DNA from: CAMPKL01 sp963817465
Lineage (GTDB): Bacteria; Acidobacteriota; Terriglobia; Bryobacterales; UBA6623
DNA: 64,000 nucleotides
NCBI GenBank assembly: GCA_963817465.1
Contig: CAWFOP010000022.1
Location: 558,001 to 622,000 of the forward strand
Reading direction: 5' to 3'
Both the position numbers and the translations under genes were made by a program. How positions within the stretch are numbered: position 1 is the stretch's first letter; each line of letters opens with the position of its first letter. Positions 6,913 through 15,574 of this stretch are shown in pieces. The notes beneath the pieces are model-generated. The model was not told the origin of the DNA. It did not search any database and saw only the letters and a program-made list of their open reading frames with translations.

Positions 6913-8664
6913 TCAGGCGGCGCGACGGCGGCGGATCAGCCATACGCCGGCGCCGCCGAGGAGCAAGCCGACCAGGAACGGCGACGCCCAGCGGCGGGTA
7001 CGCGAAGCGACGTCTGAGAGCGCGGGAGTCCCGGCCTCCGAGTCAAAGGCGAAAACCCACCTCAACCCGGCCCCCGAGAAGCCGCGTTGGGCCAGCGGGA
7101 GCAGCACCGCGGTCTGCGGCTGGCCGGAATATCCCGCCGGCGTGAAAGGGGCCTCTAGCCGGGCGTAACCGTCGGGATCGGCCGCCGGCGCGCCGTTGAG
7201 GCGGTTGTGCTCGTAGGGCTCGTCGAAATAGGCCGGCGATGAGGCTTCGGAAACGCCCAGCAGCCAAGGCCCGTAAAAATAGAACGTCCCGCCGTCGGCG
7301 CCGGACTCCGAGCGGACCGCCGAGCGATACTCGATCTCGACTCGTTCGCCCGGTCTCCAAACCCGAGTCAACTCGCGGTCTCCTTCCGCTGCCGCGCCGT
7401 CGACAAGCATCTGGGCGGCCCAATCCGGCCGCCGGATTCGCAAGGTGCGCCCCTGGGCCGGGGCGGCGCGGACTTCGAGCGTGACGCGGCCGTCCCGTTC
7501 GAGCGTCGAGTCGGCTTTCACGCGCAGGCCGCCGCCCTCGCCCTCGCCGTCGATCGGCAGTTCGTAAGTCAACCCGTCCGCATCGGCGCGGAAGACATAC
7601 GCCGAGATCGCCGCAAAAGCCCGCAGGCCGTGCAAGGTGCAACACCACCAGGCGCGCGTCTCGCCGAAGTCGAGACCCGCGGGCGTGAAGCTCACGTGGC
7701 CGAAGTCGCCGCTCGACATCTGGTTCATGTAGAACGCGTTGAACAGGGCGCGCTCGCCCATCTCCAGGTACTTCGGCTCACCCGTCAGTCGCCACAACTC
7801 GAGACTGAGACGAACCCAGTCAGCCTCCGAGCAACCTTCGTCTCGCCGGATGCCGGGGGCGAAGTATTCCGGAATCGAGGCGGTGGGCAGCAGATTCTTC
7901 GAGGCGGCCAAGCTCGCCCACTCGCGGGCGGCCTGCTCGAGATAGCGCTTCTCGCCTGTCGCGCCGGCTAGCTCGACCAGGCCGCGCAGGCAGGTGAGTA
8001 GGCCGTGGCTGTGCTGATTGGGCAGACGCTCGATGCGGTCGGCGAGTTGCCGCGCGAGGTCGGCGTAGCGCTGGTCGGAGGTCGCGGCGTAGAGCAGCGC
8101 TAAACCTTCCAGGTTCTGCGTCCAGCAGATGTAGCCGTGAGCCAGCTTATCGGCGGAAAACGTCGAGCGGACTTCGGAAGCGTTGAACCGCGGCCCGACG
8201 GAAACGAGAAAGTCCCCCAGACGCCGCGCGGCGTCCAGGGCGGCGGGGTCGCCGGTCGCGTCGTGGTATTCGAGCAATCCCACCAGCAGCCGGCCTTGGC
8301 CCCAAAGCCGGGCCATGTCGTCATCGCGAGCGCCCGAGGAGGACAGCGGATCGCCGAAATGTCCGTCCGGGCGTTGAAGCTTCAGAATGGACGGCTCCAG
8401 ACTCCGCGCCGGATCGAGCGCCTGCGGGCGGAAGGCGGCGACCGCGGACAAGGCGCCTAAATAACGGCCCGAGAGGTCGCCGCTGAATTCGGTGAAGCGC
8501 CGCACCGGCCGCGGTTCCAGGTCGGCGAGCAGCAGCGGCGGCGTGTACGCCGGCGGGCCTCCGGCGAGGACGCGCTCGAGGGTCAACTCGAAGCGCCGCT
8601 CAAACTCGCCCGACGCGGCAACCCCAGCGACGAGCAGGCCCACGGCGAGCAGGCGCGGAATCAT
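6913..8664 (-). CDS. GH127-like glycoside hydrolase with C-terminal membrane anchor
   Basis: A 583-aa protein with a signal peptide (MIPRLLAVGLLVAGVAASGE) and an (alpha/alpha)6-barrel-like body of the DUF1680/beta-L-arabinofuranosidase family. The metal and catalytic set described for GH127 appears as Glu276-x-Cys278 (DEGCSEAD) and Cys341-Cys342 (WWCCTLHG), so activity is plausible. The C-terminus is a hydrophobic helix followed by RRRRAA, which would tether the enzyme to the inner membrane facing the periplasm. The ATG at 8664 overlaps the thioesterase stop (ATGA); the open frame upstream of it is antisense-like read-through of that gene. Function: likely removal of arabinofuranose-type residues from glycans, with substrate unproven. 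Confidence 0.85.
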   Translation of the reverse strand: MIPRLLAVGLLVAGVAASGEFERRFELTLERVLAGGPPAYTPPLLLADLEPRPVRRFTEFSGDLSGRYLGALSAVAAFRPQALDPARSLEPSILKLQRPDGHFGDPLSSSGARDDDMARLWGQGRLLVGLLEYHDATGDPAALDAARRLGDFLVSVGPRFNASEVRSTFSADKLAHGYICWTQNLEGLALLYAATSDQRYADLARQLADRIERLPNQHSHGLLTCLRGLVELAGATGEKRYLEQAAREWASLAASKNLLPTASIPEYFAPGIRRDEGCSEADWVRLSLELWRLTGEPKYLEMGERALFNAFYMNQMSSGDFGHVSFTPAGLDFGETRAWWCCTLHGLRAFAAISAYVFRADADGLTYELPIDGEGEGGGLRVKADSTLERDGRVTLEVRAAPAQGRTLRIRRPDWAAQMLVDGAAAEGDRELTRVWRPGERVEIEYRSAVRSESGADGGTFYFYGPWLLGVSEASSPAYFDEPYEHNRLNGAPAADPDGYARLEAPFTPAGYSGQPQTAVLLPLAQRGFSGAGLRWVFAFDSEAGTPALSDVASRTRRWASPFLVGLLLGGAGVWLIRRRRAA

Positions 8665-9074
8665 TGCGGCTCCGAGAGCGGGAAATACTTGCGGTAGGCC
8701 TCCGGCAGTCGAATCATGCGACCGTCGTGATTGATAACCGTGTGGAGCGTCTCGCCCACGGCGAGGACGGCTTGGTCGCATTCCCGGACCATTTCGTAGC
8801 GAAAGCGAATGCTGCGGGATCGCGACTCGGTGCACTCGCAGCGAATCAGCACGGCCTCGTCGAAGCGCGCCGGAGCGCGGTAGCGGCACTTCGCCTCGGT
8901 GACCGCCAGCAGCGCGCCGGCGTCGCTCTCCATTCTGCTGTACTCGAAACCCAGCGCGCGGCAATATTCGACGCGGGCGACCTCCATCCAAACGAAATAG
9001 TTGGCGTAGTAGACCACTCCCATCTGGTCGGTTTCGGCGTAGCGCGCTCTGAGGCGCGTTTGATTCACAAGCAT
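8661..9074 (-). CDS. YbgC/4-hydroxybenzoyl-CoA-like acyl-CoA thioesterase
   Basis: A 137-aa hot-dog-fold thioesterase. The signature RYAETDQMGVVYYANYFVWMEVAR contains the catalytic Asp of the YbgC/4HBT class. The start at 9074 (MLVNQTRLRARYAETD) fits family length; a longer frame upstream adds 25 unrelated residues. Family members hydrolyse acyl-CoA or acyl-ACP thioesters; YbgC is tied to phospholipid metabolism and the Tol-Pal system, but no tol genes are present here. It shares a 4-nt overlap with the downstream GH127-like gene, implying co-expression without an obvious pathway link. Confidence 0.9.
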   Translation of the reverse strand: MLVNQTRLRARYAETDQMGVVYYANYFVWMEVARVEYCRALGFEYSRMESDAGALLAVTEAKCRYRAPARFDEAVLIRCECTESRSRSIRFRYEMVRECDQAVLAVGETLHTVINHDGRMIRLPEAYRKYFPLSEPQ

Positions 9075-9190
9075 CCGCGAATGTTCCCAACAGTATAGGA
9101 GCGCCGGGCAGCCGAGCGCCGACGGGCGCGGGTAACGCGCGTTTCGCACCCCGCATCAGCCGTGTTGTACCGTGAGGCGAGCCCCGCTGG

Positions 9191-11044
9191 ATGGAAGAAA
9201 CCTATCTCATCGGTTTGACGGCGATCCTGGTGCTGGGCGTCGTCGCGCGACTGATCGCCTGGCGCCTGCACCTGCCCGCCATCCTGCTGCTGCTTCTTAG
9301 CGGCTTGGTCGCCGGGCCCGTCACGGGCCTGCTCGACCCCGATCAGCTCTTCGGGGCGGTGCTCATGCCGGCGGTTTCGCTGTCGGTCGCCTTGATCCTG
9401 TTCGAGGGAGGACTCTCGCTCGATCTCCGCGAGCTCAAGGAGATCGGCGGCGTCGTTCGCAACCTGATCACCATCGGCGCTGCTGTCACGTGGGCCATTG
9501 GATCCGTCGCGGCCTGGTTGATTCTGCGGCTCGAATTTCCTCTCGCCGTGCTTTTGGGAGCCGTGTTTGTGGTGACCGGTCCAACGGTCGTGATCCCGCT
9601 GCTGCGCCACGTACGTCCCTCGGCGCGCATCCGCAACGTCATCAAGTGGGAGGGAATGCTCAACGATCCGGTCGGCGCGATCTTGGCCGTGTTGGTTTTC
9701 GAGGCGATCATCGCGGGCGGGTTCGGCGGACGTTTCGACGATACGGCGGTCCGGTTTCTCTATTCGGTTCTGACCGGGTCAGGCGTGGGCGTCGCGGGTG
9801 CGGCGGTCATGCTGGCGCTGCTTTATTTCCACTTGATTCCCGACTTCCTCGACGCCGGCTTCACCCTGGCGATGGTCGTGGCGGCGTTCTCCCTGTCGAA
9901 CCACTATCAGCCCGAGTCCGGCCTGCTCGCGACCACGGTGATGGGCATCGTGCTGGCGAACCAACGGTTCACCGACGTCCGCCATATCGTCGAGTTCAAA
10001 GAGAACCTCCGAGTCCTGATCATTTCGACCCTGTTCATCGTGCTCGCGGCGAGGCTGAAGGCCCCGGAGTTGGCCGCCGTCGCTTGGCCGTCGCTTGCTT
10101 TTCTCGCGGTCCTGATGTTCATCGCCCGACCCGCGTCGGTTTGGGTTTCGTGTCTGGGCTCGAAGCTGTCGGAACCGGAGCGGCTCTTTTTGTCTTGGAT
10201 GGCGCCGCGAGGCATTGTGGCCGCCGCGGTTGCATCGATCTTCGCCGACCGGCTGGCGGAGAGCGGTATGGAGCAGGCGAACGAGCTGGCGCCGATCACG
10301 TTCATCATCATCGTCGGCACGGTTACCATCTACGGCCTGACGGCGTTTCCGCTCGCGAAGCGGCTCGGGTTGGCCGAGCCTAGCCCCCAGGGGATCCTTT
10401 TCGTCGGCGCGCACGAGTGGGCGCGACAGATCGCGAAAGCCGTACAGAAGGCGGGCTTCCATGTGGCCATGGCCGACAGCCGCTGGTCGAACGTTTCAAA
10501 GGCCCGGCTCGAAGGCCTGCCGACGCATTTCGGCGCCGTGCTGTCGGAAGACGTGCTCGACGACATCAATCTGTTCGGCATCGGTCGGCTGTTGGCGATC
10601 ACCTCCAACGACGAGGCGAACTCGCTCGCGGCCGTGCACTTCCGCGACTTGTTCGGCCGCGCCGACGTCTACCAATTGCCGCCCGAGGCCGGCGACCAAG
10701 CCGGCCGCCGTACGATCTTCCCGGTCCACCTGCAAGGCCGGTACTTGTTTCGCTCGGAAATGACCTACTACAAGCTGCAAGCGCTGTTCGAGAAGGGCGC
10801 GGCCGTGAAGACGACTCCGCTGACCGAGAAGTTCAACTACGACGAGTTCAAGAAACTTTACGGTCCTGAAACGCTGCCGCTGTTCGTCATCAACAAGGGC
10901 GGGACGTTGACGGTCGTCTCCGCCGCCAGCTTCTCCAAGCCGCGCGCCGGCCAGACCTTGGTCGCCGTGGTGCCCGGAGAGATCGCCGAAGGACTTCAGA
11001 AGAAGCGCATCGCGGAGGACTTGGCGGAGGAGGAGGCTGTATGA
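9191..11044 (+). CDS. Cation:proton antiporter (CPA family) with C-terminal RCK-like domain
   Basis: A 617-aa inner-membrane protein. About twelve hydrophobic helices fill residues 1-400, with the Na+/H+ exchanger features ILFEGGLSLD, VTGPTVVIPLLRHVRP, WEGMLNDPVGAI and WMAPRGIVAAAVASIFADRL. Residues about 405-600 form a cytosolic Rossmann/TrkA-N-like domain (GILFVGAHEWARQIAKAVQKAGF, LLAITSNDEANSLAAVHFRDLFG) that would gate transport in response to nucleotide or cation. The role is pH or monovalent-cation homeostasis. The stop overlaps the amidohydrolase start by 4 nt (ATGA). It is transcribed divergently from the thioesterase/GH127 pair. Confidence 0.92.
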   Translation: MEETYLIGLTAILVLGVVARLIAWRLHLPAILLLLLSGLVAGPVTGLLDPDQLFGAVLMPAVSLSVALILFEGGLSLDLRELKEIGGVVRNLITIGAAVTWAIGSVAAWLILRLEFPLAVLLGAVFVVTGPTVVIPLLRHVRPSARIRNVIKWEGMLNDPVGAILAVLVFEAIIAGGFGGRFDDTAVRFLYSVLTGSGVGVAGAAVMLALLYFHLIPDFLDAGFTLAMVVAAFSLSNHYQPESGLLATTVMGIVLANQRFTDVRHIVEFKENLRVLIISTLFIVLAARLKAPELAAVAWPSLAFLAVLMFIARPASVWVSCLGSKLSEPERLFLSWMAPRGIVAAAVASIFADRLAESGMEQANELAPITFIIIVGTVTIYGLTAFPLAKRLGLAEPSPQGILFVGAHEWARQIAKAVQKAGFHVAMADSRWSNVSKARLEGLPTHFGAVLSEDVLDDINLFGIGRLLAITSNDEANSLAAVHFRDLFGRADVYQLPPEAGDQAGRRTIFPVHLQGRYLFRSEMTYYKLQALFEKGAAVKTTPLTEKFNYDEFKKLYGPETLPLFVINKGGTLTVVSAASFSKPRAGQTLVAVVPGEIAEGLQKKRIAEDLAEEEAV

Positions 11045-12345
11045 CACCGCCGCGGTTTTGCTGCGCCATTCTGGCCTGCGTGCTGGCGGCGTCGGCTACG
11101 GGCGGAGATCTCTTGATTCGGGACGCGACGGTGATCGACGGAACCGGGCGCCCGGCCCTCACTACGACGCAAATTCTGATTGCAGGCGAGCGGATCGCGC
11201 GCATCGGGCCGGACGGCTCTTTTTCGGCGCCAGCCGGCGCGGAGACTCTCGATGCGAGCGGCAAGACCGTTCTGCCCGGCTATTTCGACGCCCATTTCCA
11301 CATCGCCGACGACGTAACGCTGGTTCCGGAGTTCGTGGCGCGCGGGGTGACGTCCGCCCGCGATCCCGGCGCGTGGATGGAACTGTTCGAGCCGGTGCTC
11401 GACTGGCAGCGAAAGTACGGCATCGCGGCGCCGCGGCTCTCGCTGGCCGGCCCTCACCTCGACGGCCCGAATCCCGCCTACCCGACCGATTCGGTCGTCA
11501 TTTTGAGCCCTGAGGAAGCGCGCCGCTGGGTGCGTGGGCAGGTCGCCCAGGGCGCCACGGTGATCAAGGTCTACTTCCGGCTGCCGCTCGAGTCAATCCG
11601 CGCGACCGCGGAAGAAGCTCACGCCTTGGGCGTGCCGGTGACCGCGCACCTGGAGATCATCGATCCGCGCGCGGCGGTCGAAGCCGGCCTCGACGGCTTG
11701 GAACACATCACTTCTCTCGGAATCGCGCTCATCCCGCCGATGGAGGGCGAGCGCTATCGGCAGGCGATCCTGAAAGACAACAACGCACGCCGCGACGGCC
11801 GCTACCGCATGTGGTCGCACATCGATCCCGAATCAAAGGAAGCGGTCGAGCTCGCGCGCTTCCTCGCCAAGCACGAGATCTACGTCGACCCCACGCTCGC
11901 GGTGTTTGAGCGGCGCCCGAGCGACGACGAGCCCGATATCGAGATGAAGGCCAAAGGCTTCGAGAATATGCTTGCTTACGTCGGCGTGCTCTACCGCGAA
12001 GGTGTTCGAATCGTAGTCGGCTCGCACTCGGAGGCGCCGCACGCGCCGCGCGGCCTCGCCTATCACCGCGAGATCGAATTGCTTGCGGAGGCCGGCATGA
12101 AGCCTATGGACGTGCTCGTCGCCGCAACCCACACCGGCGCGCGCTTCTTCCGCCGCGAGCGCGACCTGGGGACGATCGCGGAGGGCAAGCTCGCCGACCT
12201 GGTCGTCCTAGACGGCGACCCGCTCGCGGACATCCGCGAGACCCGCAACGTCTTCCGGGTGATCGTAAACGGTAAGCTCCTGGACCCGAGAGAGATTCGC
12301 AAGCTCCCGACGCCGCAACCGCAGCAGCATGCGGCGGAATACTAG
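11041..12345 (+). CDS. Secreted amidohydrolase (imidazolonepropionase/dipeptidase-like)
   Basis: A 434-aa amidohydrolase with a signal peptide (MTPPRFCCAILACVLAASATGG). The composite fold begins LLIRDATVIDGTGRP. Metal ligands of the superfamily are visible as DAHFHIAD (H-x-H), a candidate carboxylated lysine in TVIKVYF, His in VTAHLEI and His in LEHITSLG. At the place where most relatives have a G-T-D metal/proton-transfer aspartate, this protein reads VVGSHSEAPH, with His329 in place of Asp. The closing block KLADLVVLDGDPLADI is typical. The likely activity is hydrolysis of a dipeptide, cyclic amide or similar; the substrate is unknown. It is translationally coupled to the antiporter. Confidence 0.88.
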   Translation: MTPPRFCCAILACVLAASATGGDLLIRDATVIDGTGRPALTTTQILIAGERIARIGPDGSFSAPAGAETLDASGKTVLPGYFDAHFHIADDVTLVPEFVARGVTSARDPGAWMELFEPVLDWQRKYGIAAPRLSLAGPHLDGPNPAYPTDSVVILSPEEARRWVRGQVAQGATVIKVYFRLPLESIRATAEEAHALGVPVTAHLEIIDPRAAVEAGLDGLEHITSLGIALIPPMEGERYRQAILKDNNARRDGRYRMWSHIDPESKEAVELARFLAKHEIYVDPTLAVFERRPSDDEPDIEMKAKGFENMLAYVGVLYREGVRIVVGSHSEAPHAPRGLAYHREIELLAEAGMKPMDVLVAATHTGARFFRRERDLGTIAEGKLADLVVLDGDPLADIRETRNVFRVIVNGKLLDPREIRKLPTPQPQQHAAEY

Positions 12346-12785
12346 CTGCTGGAAGACCAACCCGAGAAGCGCGAAGAATTCCGGGCCTGAGTCCATCGCG
12401 AGTCTTGTCGCGTTGCACTTGCCAATCGGGACGCCCCAGAGAGACGGAAATGGCATGTCAGGCGGCCGCCCTAAGGCGGGCTGTCCCTCGGCGGGAACGT
12501 CATCAGCGTCCAACCTCACTCAGAATCGATAACCGAATTTAGGCGCGGTCGCAATCCACCCAGATCCAGCGAGGGGACTCCGCCAAATCCCTGAGTTCGT
12601 CCCTGGCTGACTGTGACCAGTCGTCACACGGGCCAAACCGTATCGGAAAACGGCTCGGACATCCGGTTCATATCGGATTGTAGATCCTTTTGTTTCAGAT
12701 GGTTGAAGGTTCATGAAGTGTTCGCGCGCAGTCCTCGCGTCGTCCATGGTTCGCGAGCCTGACCTGGGCCACGATTGCCCACGAG
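12346..12785. other. Intergenic region, 440 bp, mostly unassigned
   Basis: No convincing complete gene was found between the amidohydrolase and the zincin. Small frames on both strands lack recognisable domains or ribosome-binding sites. The only fragment with any family resemblance is the minus-strand piece at 12520-12714. The segment around 12650-12715 is visibly more AT-rich than its surroundings and could hold the promoter for the zincin gene, but no clear -35/-10 pair stands out. Confidence 0.5.
12520..12714 (-). pseudogene. Possible remnant of a CadC-like winged-helix regulator
   Basis: A 64-aa frame. Its middle (STIRYEPDVRAVFRYGLARV) resembles the first beta-strands of OmpR/CadC-type winged-helix domains, where a line like FELDLRAGELRKHG is usual. 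Its end (GSGWIATAPKFGYRF) resembles the closing hairpin Y-I-x-T-V-P-x-x-G-Y-R-F. The helical core normally found between these two is missing, so this would be an internally deleted fragment. Acidobacteria carry many such regulators. The resemblance is short and by eye only. Confidence 0.28.
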
Positions 12786-13472
12786 ATGCGTTCGTGGACG
12801 ATTACGGGACTGTTGCTGATCGCCGCGGCGGCCGCGCCGGCCCTGGCGGCCGAGCCGCACGAGCTCGAAACGATAACGATTCGAATTTACGACTACGCGA
12901 ACGTCGAGGACGCCGTGCTCGCAGCGGCTCAGCGCGAGGCCGGCGGAATTCTGGCTCGGGCCGGATTGGCGACGCGCTGGGAGAGATGCGACCCGGAGCG
13001 GACCGCCGGACGCAACGACGCCTCCTGCTCCCGCCGCGCCGGCGAAGCGCTGATCCAGCTCCGTATTCATTCCCGCCGGATGACCAAGAAGATCGCCCGC
13101 AACGGCATCGAGTTCGGCTATGCCCTGGCGTCGCCCGAAGGCTACGGAGTGATCGCCGGCGTCTACTTCGACCGCACGAACGACCTGGCCCGCCAGCTTG
13201 GGGAAAGCCTCCCGTTGATGCTCGGCCACACGATGGCCCATGAGATCGGCCACCTGCTGCTGGGGTCGAACAGCCACGCCAAGACGGGCATCATGCGCCC
13301 GACTTGGGGCGAGCGCGAGCTGCATCTGGCCCATGTCGGCGCCTTCGGCTTTACTCCGGCGCAAGCCAAGCGCATGAAGCGAAAGGCTTCCGAGCGCATC
13401 GCCCTCGACGCGGCGCGCTCCTCTGACGGCGCTGAGCGAACTCTCGCCCAACTTTTCGGGCCGGCCGATTGA
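12786..13472 (+). CDS. Secreted zincin-like metalloprotease
   Basis: A 228-aa secreted protein with signal peptide MRSWTITGLLLIAAAAAPAL. The zinc motif HEIGHLLLGSNSH gives His152, Glu153 and His156 as the HExxH core, with His164 as a possible third ligand; GIMRPTW (Met170) is a good Met-turn candidate. Two cysteines (Cys68, Cys81) could form a disulfide before the catalytic helix. The third histidine is two residues further away than in classical metzincins (HExxHxxGxxH), so this belongs to a separate zincin family with unknown substrate. It stands alone, 156 bp upstream of eno. Confidence 0.78.
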   Translation: MRSWTITGLLLIAAAAAPALAAEPHELETITIRIYDYANVEDAVLAAAQREAGGILARAGLATRWERCDPERTAGRNDASCSRRAGEALIQLRIHSRRMTKKIARNGIEFGYALASPEGYGVIAGVYFDRTNDLARQLGESLPLMLGHTMAHEIGHLLLGSNSHAKTGIMRPTWGERELHLAHVGAFGFTPAQAKRMKRKASERIALDAARSSDGAERTLAQLFGPAD

Positions 13473-13628
13473 CGCTTCGTCTCCTATCCCCGGCCGCGGT
13501 TCGCTCAGCGCCGACCACCTTGCGTGCGCCTCGGCCCCCTCGCGAGTTTTGATACTCTGGGATTTCATCCGTTTCCGCTCGTTTTTCTCCGGACAATTGA
13601 ATAGAGAAAGCGACCTCCCGAGGATTCC

Positions 13629-14918
13629 ATGTCCCAGATCGAAAACCTTCAAGCCCTTGAAATATTGGATTCGCGCGGCAATCCGACCGTACAAGTGACC
13701 GCGACCCTGGCTTCCGGCGCAACAGCCGTCGCCATGGTGCCGTCGGGCGCCTCGACCGGCATCAAGGAAGCGGTCGAGTTGCGCGACGGCGACAAGAGCC
13801 GCTACCTCGGCAAGGGCGTCACCAAGGCCGTCGCCAACGTGAACGGCGAGATCCTCAAAGCTCTCAAGGGTTCCTCGGCGGACGACCAGGCCGCCCTCGA
13901 CAAGAAGCTCATCGATCTCGACGGCACGCCGAACAAGGGCCGCCTCGGCGCCAACGCCCTGCTTGGCGTCTCGATGGCGGCGTCTCGAGCGATGGCCGTC
14001 GAGCAGAAGATTCCGGTCTACGAGCGGCTGGCTCCCGGCGCGGAGTACACCCTGCCGGTGCCGATGTGCAACATCATGAACGGCGGGCAGCACGCCGACA
14101 ATAACGTCGACATCCAAGAGTTCATGATCATGCCGCTCGGGCTGCCCTCGTTCTCCGAGGCGCTGCGGTCGGCGGCTGAGATCTTCCACACGCTCAAAAA
14201 GATCCTCAACGGCAAGGGCTATTCCACCGGCATCGGCGACGAGGGCGGCTTCGCGCCGCAGCTCAAGTCGAACGAGGAGCCGATGGAACTGTTGACGGAG
14301 GCCATCGAGAAGGCCGGCTACAAACCCGGCGAGCAAGTCTACATCGCCATCGACGCCGCTGCGTCGGAGCTATGGAAGGACGGGCAGTACGTCTTCGCCG
14401 ATTCGGACGGATCGAAGCGCAGCCCCGCCGAGATGGCCGACATGTGGGCCGGCTGGGTCGACAAGTACCCGCTGATCTCGCTCGAGGACGGCTGCGGCGA
14501 GTTGGATCACGAGGGCTGGAAGATCCTCACCGACAAGGTTGGGAAGGAGATTCAGCTCGTGGGCGACGACGTGTTCGTGACGAACCCCGAGATCTTCCAA
14601 CAGGGCATCGACGACGGCCTGGCCAACTCGATTCTGATCAAGCTCAACCAGATCGGCACGGTCACCGAGACGCTCGAGTGCATCGATCTTGCGCGCGACA
14701 ACGGCTACACCTTCGTAATCTCGCACCGCTCGGGCGAGACGGAAGACTCGACGATTGCGGACCTGGCCGTCGCCACGGCCGCCGGGCAGATCAAGACCGG
14801 CTCGCTGTGCCGCTCGGACCGCATCGCCAAGTACAACCGCCTGCTGCAGATCGAAGCCGAGCTCGGCGACAAGGCGGTCTTCGCCGGCAAAGGAGCTTTC
14901 AAGACCTGGCTCGGGTAA
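13629..14918 (+). CDS. eno: Enolase
   Basis: A 429-aa enolase, the glycolytic enzyme interconverting 2-phosphoglycerate and phosphoenolpyruvate in the cytoplasm. Full family length, starting MSQIENLQALEILDSRGNPT. Conserved blocks include the mobile loop SGASTGIKEAVELRD, MNIMNGGQHADNNVD-type text (as CNIMNGGQHADNN), GDEGGFAPQ, the metal-binding SLEDGCGE and VGDDVFVTNP, the catalytic lysine region SILIKLNQIGTVTE, and ISHRSGETEDSTIADLAV. It is monocistronic: the zincin lies 156 bp upstream and the convergent acetyltransferase follows. Confidence 0.98.
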   Translation: MSQIENLQALEILDSRGNPTVQVTATLASGATAVAMVPSGASTGIKEAVELRDGDKSRYLGKGVTKAVANVNGEILKALKGSSADDQAALDKKLIDLDGTPNKGRLGANALLGVSMAASRAMAVEQKIPVYERLAPGAEYTLPVPMCNIMNGGQHADNNVDIQEFMIMPLGLPSFSEALRSAAEIFHTLKKILNGKGYSTGIGDEGGFAPQLKSNEEPMELLTEAIEKAGYKPGEQVYIAIDAAASELWKDGQYVFADSDGSKRSPAEMADMWAGWVDKYPLISLEDGCGELDHEGWKILTDKVGKEIQLVGDDVFVTNPEIFQQGIDDGLANSILIKLNQIGTVTETLECIDLARDNGYTFVISHRSGETEDSTIADLAVATAAGQIKTGSLCRSDRIAKYNRLLQIEAELGDKAVFAGKGAFKTWLG

Positions 14919-15052
14919 GGACGGGGGGCGACGTAACCCCGCGAGTTTGCGTGAAAAGCTCACGGTCGGGGCTTCGCGGTTGTCGTCGCCTCGGCGCAAC
15001 AGCCCCGCGCCCATCAGGGAGCTTGGGGACTTCCGTGTGAGTTCGGCGACGT

Positions 15053-15535
15053 TTATCCGGCGCGGCGCTCCACCAGCACGACGTCGCGCCAACGGCCGCC
15101 GTGCCGGCCGATGCGCTGCAGCACGCCGACGCTGCGAAAGCCGTGCTTCTCGACCAGCGCCAGACTCGCCTTGTTCTCCGGGAAGATCTTCGCCAGCAAC
15201 GTCCAATAGCCGGCTTCCTCGCTCTGGCGAATCAGCTCGCCTAGCAGCTTCGAGCCCACGCCGCGCCCGCGGGCCGAGCCGCCGACATAGACGCTGGCTT
15301 CCGCGACGCCGCTATAGACCGCGCGCGGCGAAAACGACGTCAGCGCCGCCCACGCCACCATGACGCCGTGCGTCAGCGCCGCGATGCGGCAATCCGGACG
15401 ATGCGCCGCGTCCCAGCGCCGCCACGTCGGCGCTTCGGTCTCGAACGACGCCTGCCCCGTGGCCAATCCTTCCTGGTAGATATGTCGGACGCGCGCCCAG
15501 TCCGACGGCTCGATGGGTCGAAACTCCAGCTCCAT
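15053..15535 (-). CDS. GNAT N-acetyltransferase (phosphinothricin/methionine-sulfoximine acetyltransferase-like)
   Basis: A 160-aa GNAT protein. It starts MELEFRPIEPSDWARVRHIYQEGL, and the acetyl-CoA binding loop is seen as YVGGSARGRGVGSKLLGELI (the R-G-x-G pattern). The later block LALVEKHGFRSVGVLQRIGRHGGRWRDVVLVER is characteristic of the Pat/MddA branch, which acetylates phosphinothricin, methionine sulfoximine or related amino-acid analogues. Physiological substrate here is unknown. Convergent with eno; the 134-bp gap between them has no clear terminator. Confidence 0.9.
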   Translation of the reverse strand: MELEFRPIEPSDWARVRHIYQEGLATGQASFETEAPTWRRWDAAHRPDCRIAALTHGVMVAWAALTSFSPRAVYSGVAEASVYVGGSARGRGVGSKLLGELIRQSEEAGYWTLLAKIFPENKASLALVEKHGFRSVGVLQRIGRHGGRWRDVVLVERRAG

Positions 15536-15574
15536 CTGCGGTTCAAACCAGGGTAGCCGTCCGAGCCGACGTTG

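Noticed and set aside
8665..9156. N-terminal extension of the GH127-like frame by about 160 residues
   Set aside because: It reads through the thioesterase gene out of frame; the signal peptide begins at 8664 and overlaps the thioesterase stop as ATGA.
12711..14336. 541-codon minus-strand frame opposite enolase and the zincin
   Set aside because: Lies opposite two well-supported genes and shows no family features.
14919..15052. Terminator between eno and the acetyltransferase
   Set aside because: The inverted CGGGGCT/AGCCCCG arms are separated by about 29 nt and no T-run follows.
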